DNA of 64,000 nucleotides from Psychroserpens sp. Hel_I_66 (GTDB taxonomy: Bacteria; Bacteroidota; Bacteroidia; Flavobacteriales; Flavobacteriaceae). The stretch is from the NCBI RefSeq assembly GCF_000799465.1, contig NZ_JUGU01000001.1, positions 3,244,501-3,308,500 on the forward strand. Direction: 5' to 3'. The notes beneath the pieces are model-generated. The model was not told the origin of the DNA. It was given only the letters and a program-made list of their open reading frames with translations, and did not search any database. How positions within the stretch are numbered: position 1 is the stretch's first letter; the number at the start of each line of letters is the position of its first letter. The position numbers and the translations under genes were made by a program. Below, in pieces: positions 26,588 to 35,044 of this stretch.

Positions 26588-27730
26588 TTATATAGTATTA
26601 ATAATTTCCGCAGCCTTCTTTAAAGTGTCTTCTGTTTTTGCAAAACAAAAACGCAATACCTTGTCGTCACGTTGATTATCATTAAATACAGATAATGGTA
26701 TAGCTGAAATGCCATTTTCTACCGTAAGACGTTTTGCGAAATCGGTGTCTTTTTCCGAAGTAATTTCAGAAAAATTCAACACCTGAAAATACGTCCCTTT
26801 TGAGGGTGTAAACGTAAATCTCGAATCTTTGATAAGATTTAAAAACACATCCCTTTTTTTTTGATAAAATTGAGATAATTTTAAATAGTGATCCGGGTTA
26901 GTGAGATAATCTGCCAATCCTTTTTGTGTGGGATGGTGAACCGAAAATACATTAAACTGGTGTACATTTCTAAAGGCTTCCATTAAATCTTTAGGAGCGC
27001 AGCAGTAACCAACCTTCCAACCTGTATTATGGAATGTTTTACCAAATGAAGCGGTGATGAAACTTCGTTTTTTTAACTGCGGAAACAGGCAAGCGCTTTG
27101 GTGTTGCTCTCCATCAAAAATGATGTGCTCATACACTTCGTCACTTAAAACGATGATGTTTGTACCCTCTGTAAGCTCTTGGAGCTTGAGTAAGTCTGCT
27201 TTACTCATAACGGTTCCGCTGGGATTGTGTGGTGTATTAATGATAATCATTTTGGTATTATCATTAATGGATTTCTCAACGTGATTCCAATCAATACTGT
27301 AGTCTGGGTCTTTTAAAGAAATGGCGATTGGCTTTGCGCCATTGAGCTGTATTGCGGGTTCGTAACAATCGTAGGCAGGTTTAAATAAAATGACTTCGTC
27401 ACCTTGCCTTACAAAGGTTGAAATAATAGTAAATATGGCCTGGGTTGCACCAGCGGTAACCGTAATTTCAGTTTCTGGATGATAGGAAGTGTTGTATAGC
27501 AACTCAAATTTTTTGGCGATGGCTTTTCTTAATTCCGCATTTCCAGCCATTGGAGCATATTGGTTATATCCAGAATTCATAGCTTTTGAAACAGCATCAA
27601 TTAATTTTTGGTCACTTTTAAAATTTGGGAAACCTTGAGATAAATTGATTGCATTGTGCTGGTTTGCCAATGCGCTCATGACAGTGAAAATAGAAGTTTC
27701 TACGCTTGTGAGTTTTGGTTTGAGTTGCAT
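26588..27730 (-). CDS. Methionine aminotransferase (YbdL-like, PLP-dependent class I)
   Basis: A 380-residue fold-type I aminotransferase starting MQLKPKLTSVETSIFTVMSA. An in-frame ATG at 27808 adds 26 residues without family similarity, so 27730 is preferred. Motifs are NLSQGFPNF, YNQYAPMAGNAELR, the NPSG motif in NTPHNPSGT, and the PLP lysine in SFGKTFHNTGWKVGY. The family prefers methionine and aromatic amino acids and transfers amino groups from Gln or Met to keto acids in methionine salvage. With the nearby omega-amidase (24575) it forms a plausible pair. One TTCCGAAG word lies at 26753 (encoding part of ITSEKD). Confidence 0.91.
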   Translation of the reverse strand: MQLKPKLTSVETSIFTVMSALANQHNAINLSQGFPNFKSDQKLIDAVSKAMNSGYNQYAPMAGNAELRKAIAKKFELLYNTSYHPETEITVTAGATQAIFTIISTFVRQGDEVILFKPAYDCYEPAIQLNGAKPIAISLKDPDYSIDWNHVEKSINDNTKMIIINTPHNPSGTVMSKADLLKLQELTEGTNIIVLSDEVYEHIIFDGEQHQSACLFPQLKKRSFITASFGKTFHNTGWKVGYCCAPKDLMEAFRNVHQFNVFSVHHPTQKGLADYLTNPDHYLKLSQFYQKKRDVFLNLIKDSRFTFTPSKGTYFQVLNFSEITSEKDTDFAKRLTVENGISAIPLSVFNDNQRDDKVLRFCFAKTEDTLKKAAEIINTI

Positions 27731-27871
27731 CTTGTAAAGATACGAAAATGGACAATTTATAGCGAATACAAAACAAAACCGATGCTCAAATTCGTGAACG
27801 AGCAGCAAAACCTATAATCATTATTAAAAATGTGGGTTGCAAGGAGCTATAGGCATATTGGTTACAGGGTA

Positions 27872-28336
27872 TTAAGATTGCCAATCTATGTATACCAGCA
27901 CATCGTTAATGCAGCGTTTGAGGTCTTTTTTAACTTCACTTTCCCAAAATCTAAATACAGTAAATCCAAGATCTTCTAATTGAGAATTGACCTCACGATC
28001 GCGCTGCATGTTGCGCTCAATTTTTGGGATCCAGAAATCTCGATTGGTTTTTAACATCTCTTTTCTCTCATTCCAATTGTAGCCATGCCAAAATTCACCG
28101 TAAATAAAAATCGCGAGCTTGTATTTCTTAATACTAACATCTGGTCTACCTGGAATTTTCTTACTGTCTACACGATAACGCACGCCTTTTTTCCACAGTT
28201 CTTTTCTAAATAATAATTCTGGTTTTGTGTTTTTGCCACGAATTTTGCTCATGATTTTTGAGCGCTTCTTGGTGGTATAAAAACCAGATTCTTCATTGAA
28301 TCTAGGGACTTTTATTTTCTCTTCGGAATATGGCAT
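27872..28336 (-). CDS. Vsr-type very-short-patch repair endonuclease, variant without zinc cysteines
   Basis: A 154-residue protein. KKRSKIMSKIRGKNTKPELLFRKEL contains Glu40, and IPGRPDVSI contains the metal-binding Asp66. The usual Vsr block DGCFWHGC is YGEFWHGY here (Glu81 and Tyr86 in place of cysteines; His84 kept). The C-terminal NMQRDREVNSQLEDLGFTVFRFWESEV matches the family. Classical Vsr nicks at T:G mismatches left by deamination of Dcm-methylated cytosine. No DNA methyltransferase is encoded nearby. The gene follows umuC by 31 bp on the same strand, so it may share the damage-inducible unit. Active-site residues remain; loss of the zinc site suggests a divergent subfamily. Confidence 0.85.
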   Translation of the reverse strand: MPYSEEKIKVPRFNEESGFYTTKKRSKIMSKIRGKNTKPELLFRKELWKKGVRYRVDSKKIPGRPDVSIKKYKLAIFIYGEFWHGYNWNERKEMLKTNRDFWIPKIERNMQRDREVNSQLEDLGFTVFRFWESEVKKDLKRCINDVLVYIDWQS

Positions 28337-28367
28337 AGCATCTATTAAAATACTATTTTTTTAGGAA

Positions 28368-29639
28368 TCAACGTTTTCCAATCTCTAAAAGTTCGTCCCA
28401 TTGGGTAGTATATCTTGGGCTACGATGCTCTTTAATAAGAGCCCATTCTTTTTCACGATTGCCAACAGTGGCTAGTTTGACTTTGTTTTTTCCAAATTTG
28501 CTATTCAAGCTATCAATGACGTTGGTAATGTCTTTGCCTTCAATTTTGCTACATGTATCAAAAAGGCTCATCTGGATTTCGGTCTCAGGCACTAACCCTA
28601 ATAAATTGACACCTACTTTTTTATAGCGATAACCTTCTTTAAAGATTGCTTTTAAACCAACCAGTGCTTTTTGGGTGAGTGCAATAGTGCTATTTGTGGG
28701 TTTGCTAAGCGTTAAAATAATTTTATTATGGTATTGCTTATCTGTATTGCTGTGATAGTTGGTTTGTAAAAAAATTTCAATTTGCGAAGCAGCAGATTTT
28801 TGCTGTCTTAAGAGATCTGCGACTTCAGCAACATAATAACTGCAAGCTTCTTCAATAAGTGTATAATCGGTTAATTTGTAACCAAAGGATTTTGCGGTCC
28901 CTATGCCTTTTTTTGCTGTTAATTCTGTGTTTAATGTTAAGCACTGTACGTTGTTTAATTCTCTCCATAGCCTTTCTCCAATAACGGTCATTTCCTTTCT
29001 CACCCATTCTACAGGCATATTGGCAAATTCCAATGCGTTAGTTTTTCCTGTCTTTTCTATTCTAATAGTATGCTTTTTGCCAATGCCCCAAATATCCTTG
29101 ATTTTACAATTTTGGAGTAAGTGTTGTCTTTTGCTTTCGGAATTCACAACATAAATATTATTATTCTCAGGTATTTTTTTAGCAAACTTATTGGCTATTT
29201 TTGAGAGTGATTTTGTTTGTGCAACTCCAACACCTACTGGGATTCCCGTATTTTTATAGATGGTATTTTTTATTTTTTTTGAGATGTCTTCAAGCTCATC
29301 ATTTTTATAATGGGAAAGATCAATAAAGCTTTCGTCAATACTGTATTCTTCAACTATGGGAGAAAATTCTTTTAAGGTGTCCATCACTCGTCGTGAAAGG
29401 TCACTGTAAAGTGTATAATTAGACGAAAAACAAACCACATTATTATCGTCTAATATTTTTTTTATCATAAAAGCAGGATGAAACATTGGGATGTGAGTCA
29501 ATGCTTTAGCTTCTTTATTGGCAGCAATAATACAGCCATCATTATTGCTTAAAACAACTACGGGTTTGTTTTTTAAATCTGGTCTAAACACCTGTTCGCA
29601 AGAGGCGTAAAAGCTATTGCAATCTATTAGGGCAATCAT
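28368..29639 (-). CDS. umuC: DNA polymerase V catalytic subunit UmuC
   Basis: A 423-residue Y-family polymerase starting [18 protein letters not shown]. The start at 29639 makes an ATGA overlap with the umuD-like stop; a longer start at 29675 would run 12 residues into that gene. Motifs are the metal-binding Asp in [34 protein letters not shown] with the catalytic Asp-Glu, the helix-hairpin-helix [20 protein letters not shown], and the C-terminal UmuC extension. It performs error-prone translesion synthesis, normally with processed UmuD'. It is translationally coupled to the umuD-like gene. Confidence 0.95.
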   Translation of the reverse strand: MIALIDCNSFYASCEQVFRPDLKNKPVVVLSNNDGCIIAANKEAKALTHIPMFHPAFMIKKILDDNNVVCFSSNYTLYSDLSRRVMDTLKEFSPIVEEYSIDESFIDLSHYKNDELEDISKKIKNTIYKNTGIPVGVGVAQTKSLSKIANKFAKKIPENNNIYVVNSESKRQHLLQNCKIKDIWGIGKKHTIRIEKTGKTNALEFANMPVEWVRKEMTVIGERLWRELNNVQCLTLNTELTAKKGIGTAKSFGYKLTDYTLIEEACSYYVAEVADLLRQQKSAASQIEIFLQTNYHSNTDKQYHNKIILTLSKPTNSTIALTQKALVGLKAIFKEGYRYKKVGVNLLGLVPETEIQMSLFDTCSKIEGKDITNVIDSLNSKFGKNKVKLATVGNREKEWALIKEHRSPRYTTQWDELLEIGKR

Positions 29640-29995
29640 ATCACAGATTTTATGATATAGGTGATAACTCCCCATACTTCTACTGGACTGTCTAGGGGTT
29701 TTTCTATTTTTTTTATAAGAAAAGAACCATCTTCATTGAATAAAACCAATTGCTCTTTTTTTGGAGTGAGTGATTTATCTATAATCAAAACATCATTTTT
29801 GAGGATGCCATTTTGCGAAAACGCATCATCTACAACTCTAACAAAAAATGTAGCAGAACTATTACTTACTAAAGCTTCGTTTAAATCTATTCTTGGTTCA
29901 TTGTAATGAGTAGCAGGACTAGAGAAACCGGTTTGTGTAGGTCTTGCCACACGATGGTTTTGAGTAGATCTTTTTATGTAGTATGTTTGATTCAA
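29636..29995 (-). CDS. UmuD-like S24-fold protein lacking the catalytic serine
   Basis: A 119-residue protein overlapping umuC by 4 bp. Aligned without gaps to E. coli UmuD (offset 2), TGFSSPA matches CGFPSPA, so the Cys-Gly cleavage site is Thr22-Gly23. [10 protein letters not shown] matches ASGDSMIDGG, so catalytic Ser60 is replaced by Ala58. The catalytic lysine is kept (Lys95 in LIKKIEK). About 15 residues before the final strands are missing ([20 protein letters not shown]). The fold and UmuC pairing remain, but self-cleavage by the Ser-Lys dyad should be impossible. It may act as a ready-made UmuD'-like partner or as a non-cleavable brake. Two perfect inverted repeats lie just upstream. 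Confidence 0.88.
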   Translation of the reverse strand: MNQTYYIKRSTQNHRVARPTQTGFSSPATHYNEPRIDLNEALVSNSSATFFVRVVDDAFSQNGILKNDVLIIDKSLTPKKEQLVLFNEDGSFLIKKIEKPLDSPVEVWGVITYIIKSVI

Positions 29996-30003
29996 GGCTG
30001 ATA

Positions 30004-30040
30004 TTTTTGTAAAATTACAAAAAATAATAGGTGCCTATTA
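30004..30040 (-). promoter_or_regulatory. Two adjacent perfect inverted repeats upstream of the umuD-umuC operon (candidate operator)
   Basis: Repeat 1 is TTTTTGTAA/TTACAAAAA with a 2-bp spacer (30004-30023). Repeat 2 is TAATAGG/CCTATTA with a 2-bp spacer (30025-30040). They lie 9-45 bp before the umuD-like ATG, where a repressor would cover the promoter. A LexA- or UmuD-family-type operator is a reasonable guess; the factor is unknown. Confidence 0.6.
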
Positions 30041-30086
30041 AGTTTTTTTCACAATTAACATTTAATTGCAATCAAAGAAGTCAAGT

Positions 30087-30551
30087 TTATTTCGAGGTAA
30101 TATCTCTTATGATTTTCAAATGGTGATTGGTATGAATCATTAAAAATCTATAGATTTTAGGTGTTTTTATATTTCCGAAGAAAGGATGATTGAAATATGA
30201 ATTCTTTTCTAACGTGGCTATGCTATTGACATTAGATTCTGCTAATTGAATTTGCGAAATAAGGTCTTCCTTAGAAATAACCTCAGGTGGTATAACATGT
30301 TTTGGAGCTTTCGCTTTTCCGCGAGGAAAAAATCCAAGTGTAAAAAATACTTTTCCCAGAAGGCTAAAATTGTCTTCATAACTTTTTGGGTCTGATTGCT
30401 GAAGCGACTCGCTTACTTTATTAATCACTTTAAGGCTATGGTCTATGTGCCAAGCAACATTGCTCTTGGATATTTTTGGGTTAGAAAATTCGCGATTTTC
30501 TATGTGTGACTCTAATGTTGCAATTGCACGATTTAATTTTTCCAAACTCAT
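30087..30551 (-). CDS. DinB-superfamily protein, DUF1569-like
   Basis: A 154-residue four-helix-bundle protein of the DinB/YfiT superfamily. Metal-ligand histidines are visible in NVAWHIDHSLK and in the C-terminal HTNHHLKI. The middle segment LGFFPRGKAKAPKHVIPPE matches DUF1569. These proteins are probably metal-dependent thiol transferases or hydrolases, but no substrate is known for this branch. It is a single gene with a terminator (of ahcY) upstream. A TTCCGAAG word lies at 30173. Confidence 0.82.
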   Translation of the reverse strand: MSLEKLNRAIATLESHIENREFSNPKISKSNVAWHIDHSLKVINKVSESLQQSDPKSYEDNFSLLGKVFFTLGFFPRGKAKAPKHVIPPEVISKEDLISQIQLAESNVNSIATLEKNSYFNHPFFGNIKTPKIYRFLMIHTNHHLKIIRDITSK

Positions 30552-30595
30552 TTGTGGTATTTTGGTGAAGTTAAGAAGTTAATCGTTAAAAAAAG

Positions 30596-30632
30596 AAAAC
30601 CCAAACTCTCATTTGAAAGTTTGGGTTCAAAA
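30596..30632 (-). terminator. Terminator of ahcY
   Basis: AACCCAAACT pairs with AGTTTGGGTT around 30600-30627, followed in the minus direction by TTTTCTTTTTTT, just past the ahcY stop. Confidence 0.8.
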
Positions 30633-30675
30633 ATATCATATGATGCTAAAGCAAGTTCAGCAAACGTGTATTTAA

Positions 30676-31992
30676 TTAGTAGCGGTAATGCTCTGGTTTA
30701 TAAGGTCCATCAACAGTTACTCCAATGTAGTCTGCTTGATAGTCTTTAAGCTCTGTAAGCTCAACACCAATTTTCTCTAAGTGTAATTTAGCCACTTTTT
30801 CATCTAAATGCTTAGGTAACATGTATACATCATTTTCGTAATTATCACTATTTTTCCATAACTCAATTTGAGCTAAAGTTTGGTTTGTGAATGAATTACT
30901 CATAACGAAACTTGGGTGACCAGTGGCACAACCAAGGTTTACTAAACGACCTTCGGCAAGTACAATAATATCTTTACCATCAATTGTATATTTGTCAACT
31001 TGAGGTTTGATAGTGTCTTTGGTATCTCCATAGTTTTTGTTCAACCAAGCCATTTGAATTTCATTATCAAAATGACCGATGTTACAAACGATCGTTTTGT
31101 CTTTCATTGCTTTAAAATGCTCATCACGAACGATGTCTTTATTTCCTGTAGTTGTAATAACGATATCAGAATTTCCAACAACAGTTTCTAGTTTTTTAAC
31201 TTCAAAACCGTCCATTGCAGCTTGAAGTGCGCAAATTGGATCAATTTCAGTAACCGTTACAATACTACCTGCACCTTTAAAAGACGCAGCAGTACCTTTA
31301 CCAACATCACCATAACCACAAACGGTTACACGTTTTCCAGCAAGCATGAGATCTGTTGCACGACGAATTGCATCTACAGCAGATTCCTTGCAACCATATT
31401 TGTTGTCAAATTTAGATTTTGTAACAGAGTCATTCACGTTGATTGCAGGCATTGTTAACGTTCCGTTTTTTACACGCTCGTATAGACGGTGAACACCAGT
31501 TGTAGTTTCCTCAGAAAGCCCTTTGATCCCTGGTGCTAGCTCTGGATATTTATCCAAAACCATATTTGTTAAATCTCCACCATCATCAAGAATCATATTT
31601 AATGGCTTACGATCTTCTCCAAAAAATAACGTTTGCTCAATACACCAATCAAATTCTTCTTCGGTCATATCTTTCCAAGCGTAAACAGCAGTTCCAGCAT
31701 CTGCAATAGCAGCAGCAGCTTGATCTTGAGTAGAGAAAATGTTACAAGAACTCCATGTAACCTCTGCTCCTAAAGCTTGTAAAGTTTCAATTAAAACAGC
31801 AGTTTGAATGGTCATGTGAAGACATCCTGCAATACGAGCACCTTTTAAGGGTTGTTCGTTATTGTATTCTTCACGAAGACTCATCAATCCTGGCATTTCA
31901 GCTTCCGCTAATTCGATTTCTTTTCTTCCCCAAGCAGCGAGAGACATGTCTTTCACTTTGTTAGGCACGTAAGTCGTAGTTTTTGTACTCAT
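30676..31992 (-). CDS. ahcY: Adenosylhomocysteinase
   Basis: A 438-residue S-adenosylhomocysteine hydrolase. It splits SAH to adenosine and homocysteine, closing the activated-methyl cycle. Motifs are [27 protein letters not shown], the NAD-binding [42 protein letters not shown], and the C-terminal YKPEHYRY. The gene order ahcY-divergent-PPTase-GGGP synthase is common in the family. A 12-bp perfect palindrome lies in the divergent spacer at 32035-32046. Its stop is followed by a terminator. Confidence 0.97.
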   Translation of the reverse strand: MSTKTTTYVPNKVKDMSLAAWGRKEIELAEAEMPGLMSLREEYNNEQPLKGARIAGCLHMTIQTAVLIETLQALGAEVTWSSCNIFSTQDQAAAAIADAGTAVYAWKDMTEEEFDWCIEQTLFFGEDRKPLNMILDDGGDLTNMVLDKYPELAPGIKGLSEETTTGVHRLYERVKNGTLTMPAINVNDSVTKSKFDNKYGCKESAVDAIRRATDLMLAGKRVTVCGYGDVGKGTAASFKGAGSIVTVTEIDPICALQAAMDGFEVKKLETVVGNSDIVITTTGNKDIVRDEHFKAMKDKTIVCNIGHFDNEIQMAWLNKNYGDTKDTIKPQVDKYTIDGKDIIVLAEGRLVNLGCATGHPSFVMSNSFTNQTLAQIELWKNSDNYENDVYMLPKHLDEKVAKLHLEKIGVELTELKDYQADYIGVTVDGPYKPEHYRY

Positions 31993-32034
31993 TTATCTTT
32001 TTACTTTGTTTATTAATTAAGTTTTGCCTTTGGC

Positions 32035-32046
32035 TTAAGCGCTTAA
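32035..32046. promoter_or_regulatory. 12-bp perfect palindrome between ahcY and the PPTase gene
   Basis: TTAAGCGCTTAA lies in the 134-bp divergent spacer, 43 bp before ahcY. A second smaller dyad, CGCCTTAGGCG, follows at about 32083-32093. Either could be an operator for a methyl-cycle regulator; no factor is identified. Confidence 0.4.
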
Positions 32047-32126
32047 AATAACTAAATTCGCTATCATAAATAATGTAAATTCGCCTTAGGCGATGCAAAG
32101 ATAACCATTAAGTTTCAGATATTTAA

Positions 32127-32753
<627 letters not shown>

Positions 32754-32800
32754 TTGTTAGACGAGAGACGAGAGAAAATAGAGAAAAGAGAATAGATAAG

Positions 32801-33535
32801 TTGGCAGAAAAAAATTCCATATATAGTTGTTTAATTAGTTCGATTTCCGATGGGAAAAAGCTTTTGGCGGTTTTAGTTGACCCTGACAAAATGGTGATTG
32901 AAAACGTTTCGGGTTTTATCAAAAAAGTGAATCAATCTATCGCAACACATATTTTTGTTGGCGGAAGTACTGTAAATATTAATGCTACGGAAATTTTAGT
33001 GCTCGAAATAAAAAAGCACACTAAATTACCAATTATACTTTTTCCTGGCGATGTATCACAAATCACTAATCATGCCGATGCGTTGCTATTTCTATCATTA
33101 ATTTCTGGTGATAATACAGAGTATTTAATTGGGAAACATATCAAAGCAGTTTCAAAATTGAGAGGTTCTAAATTGGAGGTGATCCCAACGGGTTATTTGC
33201 TCATTGAGAATGGTAGGCCTACTTCCGTAGAAAAAGTAACCCAAACCAAGCCTATGTCTACAAGTAGTGTTCAAAACATTATTGATACCGCAAAAGCTGG
33301 TGAGTTGTTAGGGATGAAACTTGTCTATCTCGAAGCAGGAAGTGGCGCATTACAACCTGTGCCATTAGAAATCATTAGTTTTGTAAAGCGAGAACTAAAT
33401 ATCCCATTAATTGTTGGTGGCGGAATTAGAACTAAGCAACAACTGGAAAACGCATACAACTCTGGAGCAGATCTAGTAGTCATAGGAACCGCTTTTGAGG
33501 ATGACGAGGCGTTTTTTGATGACCTACGAAATTAA
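32801..33535 (+). CDS. Geranylgeranylglyceryl phosphate synthase-family protein (PcrB/GGGPS-like)
   Basis: A prenyltransferase TIM barrel of 244 residues with this start. Motifs are KLLAVLVDPDKM, HIFVGGSTVN, LPIILFPGD, IPTGYLLIENG, YLEAGSGALQPVP, and the phosphate-binding IVGGGIRTKQQLENAY and DLVVIGTAFE. Bacteroidota members join glycerol-1-phosphate to polyprenyl chains in an ether lipid pathway not fully worked out. I prefer the TTG at 32801, because the longer frame from the ATG at 32732 adds 23 residues that overlap the PPTase stop and are encoded by an AGACGAG tandem repeat. The ATG start remains possible. Confidence 0.88.
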   Translation: MAEKNSIYSCLISSISDGKKLLAVLVDPDKMVIENVSGFIKKVNQSIATHIFVGGSTVNINATEILVLEIKKHTKLPIILFPGDVSQITNHADALLFLSLISGDNTEYLIGKHIKAVSKLRGSKLEVIPTGYLLIENGRPTSVEKVTQTKPMSTSSVQNIIDTAKAGELLGMKLVYLEAGSGALQPVPLEIISFVKRELNIPLIVGGGIRTKQQLENAYNSGADLVVIGTAFEDDEAFFDDLRN

Positions 33536-33538
33536 TTG

Positions 33539-33587
33539 GTCACGCTGAACTGGTTTCAGCATCACATAATTTGAAAGTCAAATTATG
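33539..33587. repeat. REP-like element, family A, fused to a 10-bp stem-loop
   Basis: GCTGAACTGGTTTCAGC-type imperfect palindrome (33544-33560) followed by GCATCACAT. It runs directly into a perfect stem CATAATTTGA/TCAAATTATG with a 3-nt loop (33565-33587). Related copies are at 37153 and 40103. Confidence 0.7.
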
Positions 33588-33609
33588 AATTCAGTTTAAA
33601 CAAAAAAGC

Positions 33610-33626
33610 TTCTGCCTTTGCAGGAA
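33610..33626. repeat. REP-like element, family B
   Basis: TTCTGCCTTTGCAGGAA, an imperfect palindrome just before the thiamine-binding protein gene. Related copies lie at 39476 and 40627. All three are intergenic. Confidence 0.65.
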
Positions 33627-33631
33627 ACATT

Positions 33632-33892
33632 ATGAACATATCGGTAGAATTGACATTGACACCATTGCACGACAATTACGAGCCTGCAATTATCCATTTT
33701 ATTAAGAAATTGCGAGCATCTAATTTAAAAGTACTTGAGAACCCTTTGAGCACTCAGGTGTATGGCGATTATGATGAAGTGATGAAAATATTAACCATAG
33801 AAATAAAAGAGGCGTTCGAGTTGATAGAAAGAGGGCTGTTGCAAATGAAAATAGTAAAATCTGATCGTTACGATTATGAACCACATTTTTGA
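33632..33892 (+). CDS. Thiamine-binding protein, YkoF/MTH1187 family
   Basis: An 86-residue protein starting MNISVELTLTPLHDNYEPAI, with the family core LSTQVYGDYDEVMKILTIEIKEAFE. This matches the Thiamine_BP (YkoF-like) ferredoxin-fold domain. YkoF proteins bind thiamine or hydroxymethylpyrimidine and are linked to uptake. The gene overlaps the permease gene by 17 bp and heads a four-gene run, so it supports reading the PnuC-like permease as a thiamine (PnuT) rather than nicotinamide riboside carrier. Two REP-like elements occupy the leader, and no THI-box is visible there. Confidence 0.85.
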   Translation: MNISVELTLTPLHDNYEPAIIHFIKKLRASNLKVLENPLSTQVYGDYDEVMKILTIEIKEAFELIERGLLQMKIVKSDRYDYEPHF

Positions 33893-34517
33893 GTTCTTTT
33901 TTGGCCAATATTACGACTATTCAACAATAGATATCTCATTAGAGATCATAGCGGTCATTTTTGGATTTCTATCCGTTTGGTTCTCCAAGCAAAACAGGAT
34001 TTGGGTTTTTCCAACGGGCATGATTAGCACCGCAATATTCGTTTACCTCCTTTTAAAATGGGAGCTATTGGGTGATATGATGATCAATATTTATTATTTC
34101 ATAATGAGTGTTTACGGTTGGTATATCTGGACCAGAAAAGTGGATGCATCCCATGTCACCCCTATCTCTCAAACCACCCAAAAAGAAAAACAAATAGGTG
34201 TCGTTATTTTTATTGCTACACTGTTGTTTGTTTTTGCGGTTTACAAAATCTTTGATAAGTGGACGAGTTGGGTGGCCTATGTGGATACATTTACAACCGC
34301 CATATTTTTTGTTGGCATGTGGTTGATGGCGAGACGAAAAATAGAAAACTGGATCTTTTGGATTATTGGAGACATCATTTCTGTACCGCTCTATTTTTAT
34401 AAAGGATTTACATTTACCAGCTTTCAATATTTAGGATTTACAATCATTGCCATTTTTGGCTATTTAGCATGGAAGAAAAGCTTAAACAAATCAATAACAT
34501 TAGCCCAAACTGTATAA
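33876..34517 (+). CDS. PnuC/PnuT-family vitamin permease (probably thiamine)
   Basis: A 213-residue inner-membrane protein with seven or eight hydrophobic segments. It carries the family signatures WYIWTRKVD and IGDIISVPLYFYKGFTFTSFQYLGF. PnuC-fold carriers move nicotinamide riboside, riboflavin (PnuX) or thiamine (PnuT) by facilitated diffusion, trapped by phosphorylation. Its neighbours are a thiamine-binding protein upstream, a P-loop kinase downstream (49-bp overlap) and a TPP-riboswitch-controlled receptor 2.7 kb further on, which favour thiamine. The NadR-like kinase next door leaves nicotinamide riboside as the alternative. Confidence 0.88.
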   Translation: MNHIFEFFFGQYYDYSTIDISLEIIAVIFGFLSVWFSKQNRIWVFPTGMISTAIFVYLLLKWELLGDMMINIYYFIMSVYGWYIWTRKVDASHVTPISQTTQKEKQIGVVIFIATLLFVFAVYKIFDKWTSWVAYVDTFTTAIFFVGMWLMARRKIENWIFWIIGDIISVPLYFYKGFTFTSFQYLGFTIIAIFGYLAWKKSLNKSITLAQTV

Positions 34518-35044
34518 AAATTGTTTTATACGGTCCAGAATCTACAGGTAAATCGTCTCTTGCAAAAGAATTGGCGAGTTGGTACAATACAGTCTATGTA
34601 AAAGAGTTTTCTCGTATATATGCTGAAGCTAAAGCACAAAACAATGAGCTTTTAACAAGTGAAGATGTCCTGCCAATAGCTATCGGGCAAATAGCTATGG
34701 AAAACCATCAACTAAAAACAGCTAATAAATTGTTGATTTGCGATACAGATTTATTGGAAACAAAAGTATATTCGGAATATTATTACGATGGTTTCTGTCC
34801 AGATGCTGTAGTAAGGTATGCTTATCTAAACACATATGATTTGTATTTTTTAACTTATATTGACACACCTTGGGAAGCAGATGGCATTAGGGACCAACCC
34901 AAAAATAGATTGAAATTATTTAATCTTTTTCAAAAAGAATTGATAAATACCAAAAAGCCATATGTTTTGGTAAAAGGAACATTTGAAGAACGATTAAACC
35001 TATGTAAAACCCAAATTGATAACCTATTAAAAAAAGAGCATTGA
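34469..35044 (+). CDS. NadR-like P-loop kinase/ATPase (vitamin-trapping kinase candidate)
   Basis: A 191-residue AAA_28/NadR C-terminal-type protein with Walker A GPESTGKSSLAKEL (about residues 22-35), EFSRIYAEA, a Walker B-like LLICDTDLLETKVYSEYY, and DGIRDQPKNR near the lid. NadR kinases phosphorylate nicotinamide riboside. Next to a thiamine-binding protein and a PnuC/PnuT permease it could instead phosphorylate thiamine, trapping it in the cell; this substrate assignment is inference. It overlaps the permease gene by 49 bp and the DUF4301 gene by 4 bp (TTGA), so the run is translationally coupled. Confidence 0.87.
   Translation: MEEKLKQINNISPNCIKIVLYGPESTGKSSLAKELASWYNTVYVKEFSRIYAEAKAQNNELLTSEDVLPIAIGQIAMENHQLKTANKLLICDTDLLETKVYSEYYYDGFCPDAVVRYAYLNTYDLYFLTYIDTPWEADGIRDQPKNRLKLFNLFQKELINTKKPYVLVKGTFEERLNLCKTQIDNLLKKEH

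Noticed and set aside
33539..33626. CRISPR-like repeat cluster before the thiamine-binding gene
   Set aside because: The palindromes differ from each other, occur once each here and lack regular spacers; no cas genes are present.
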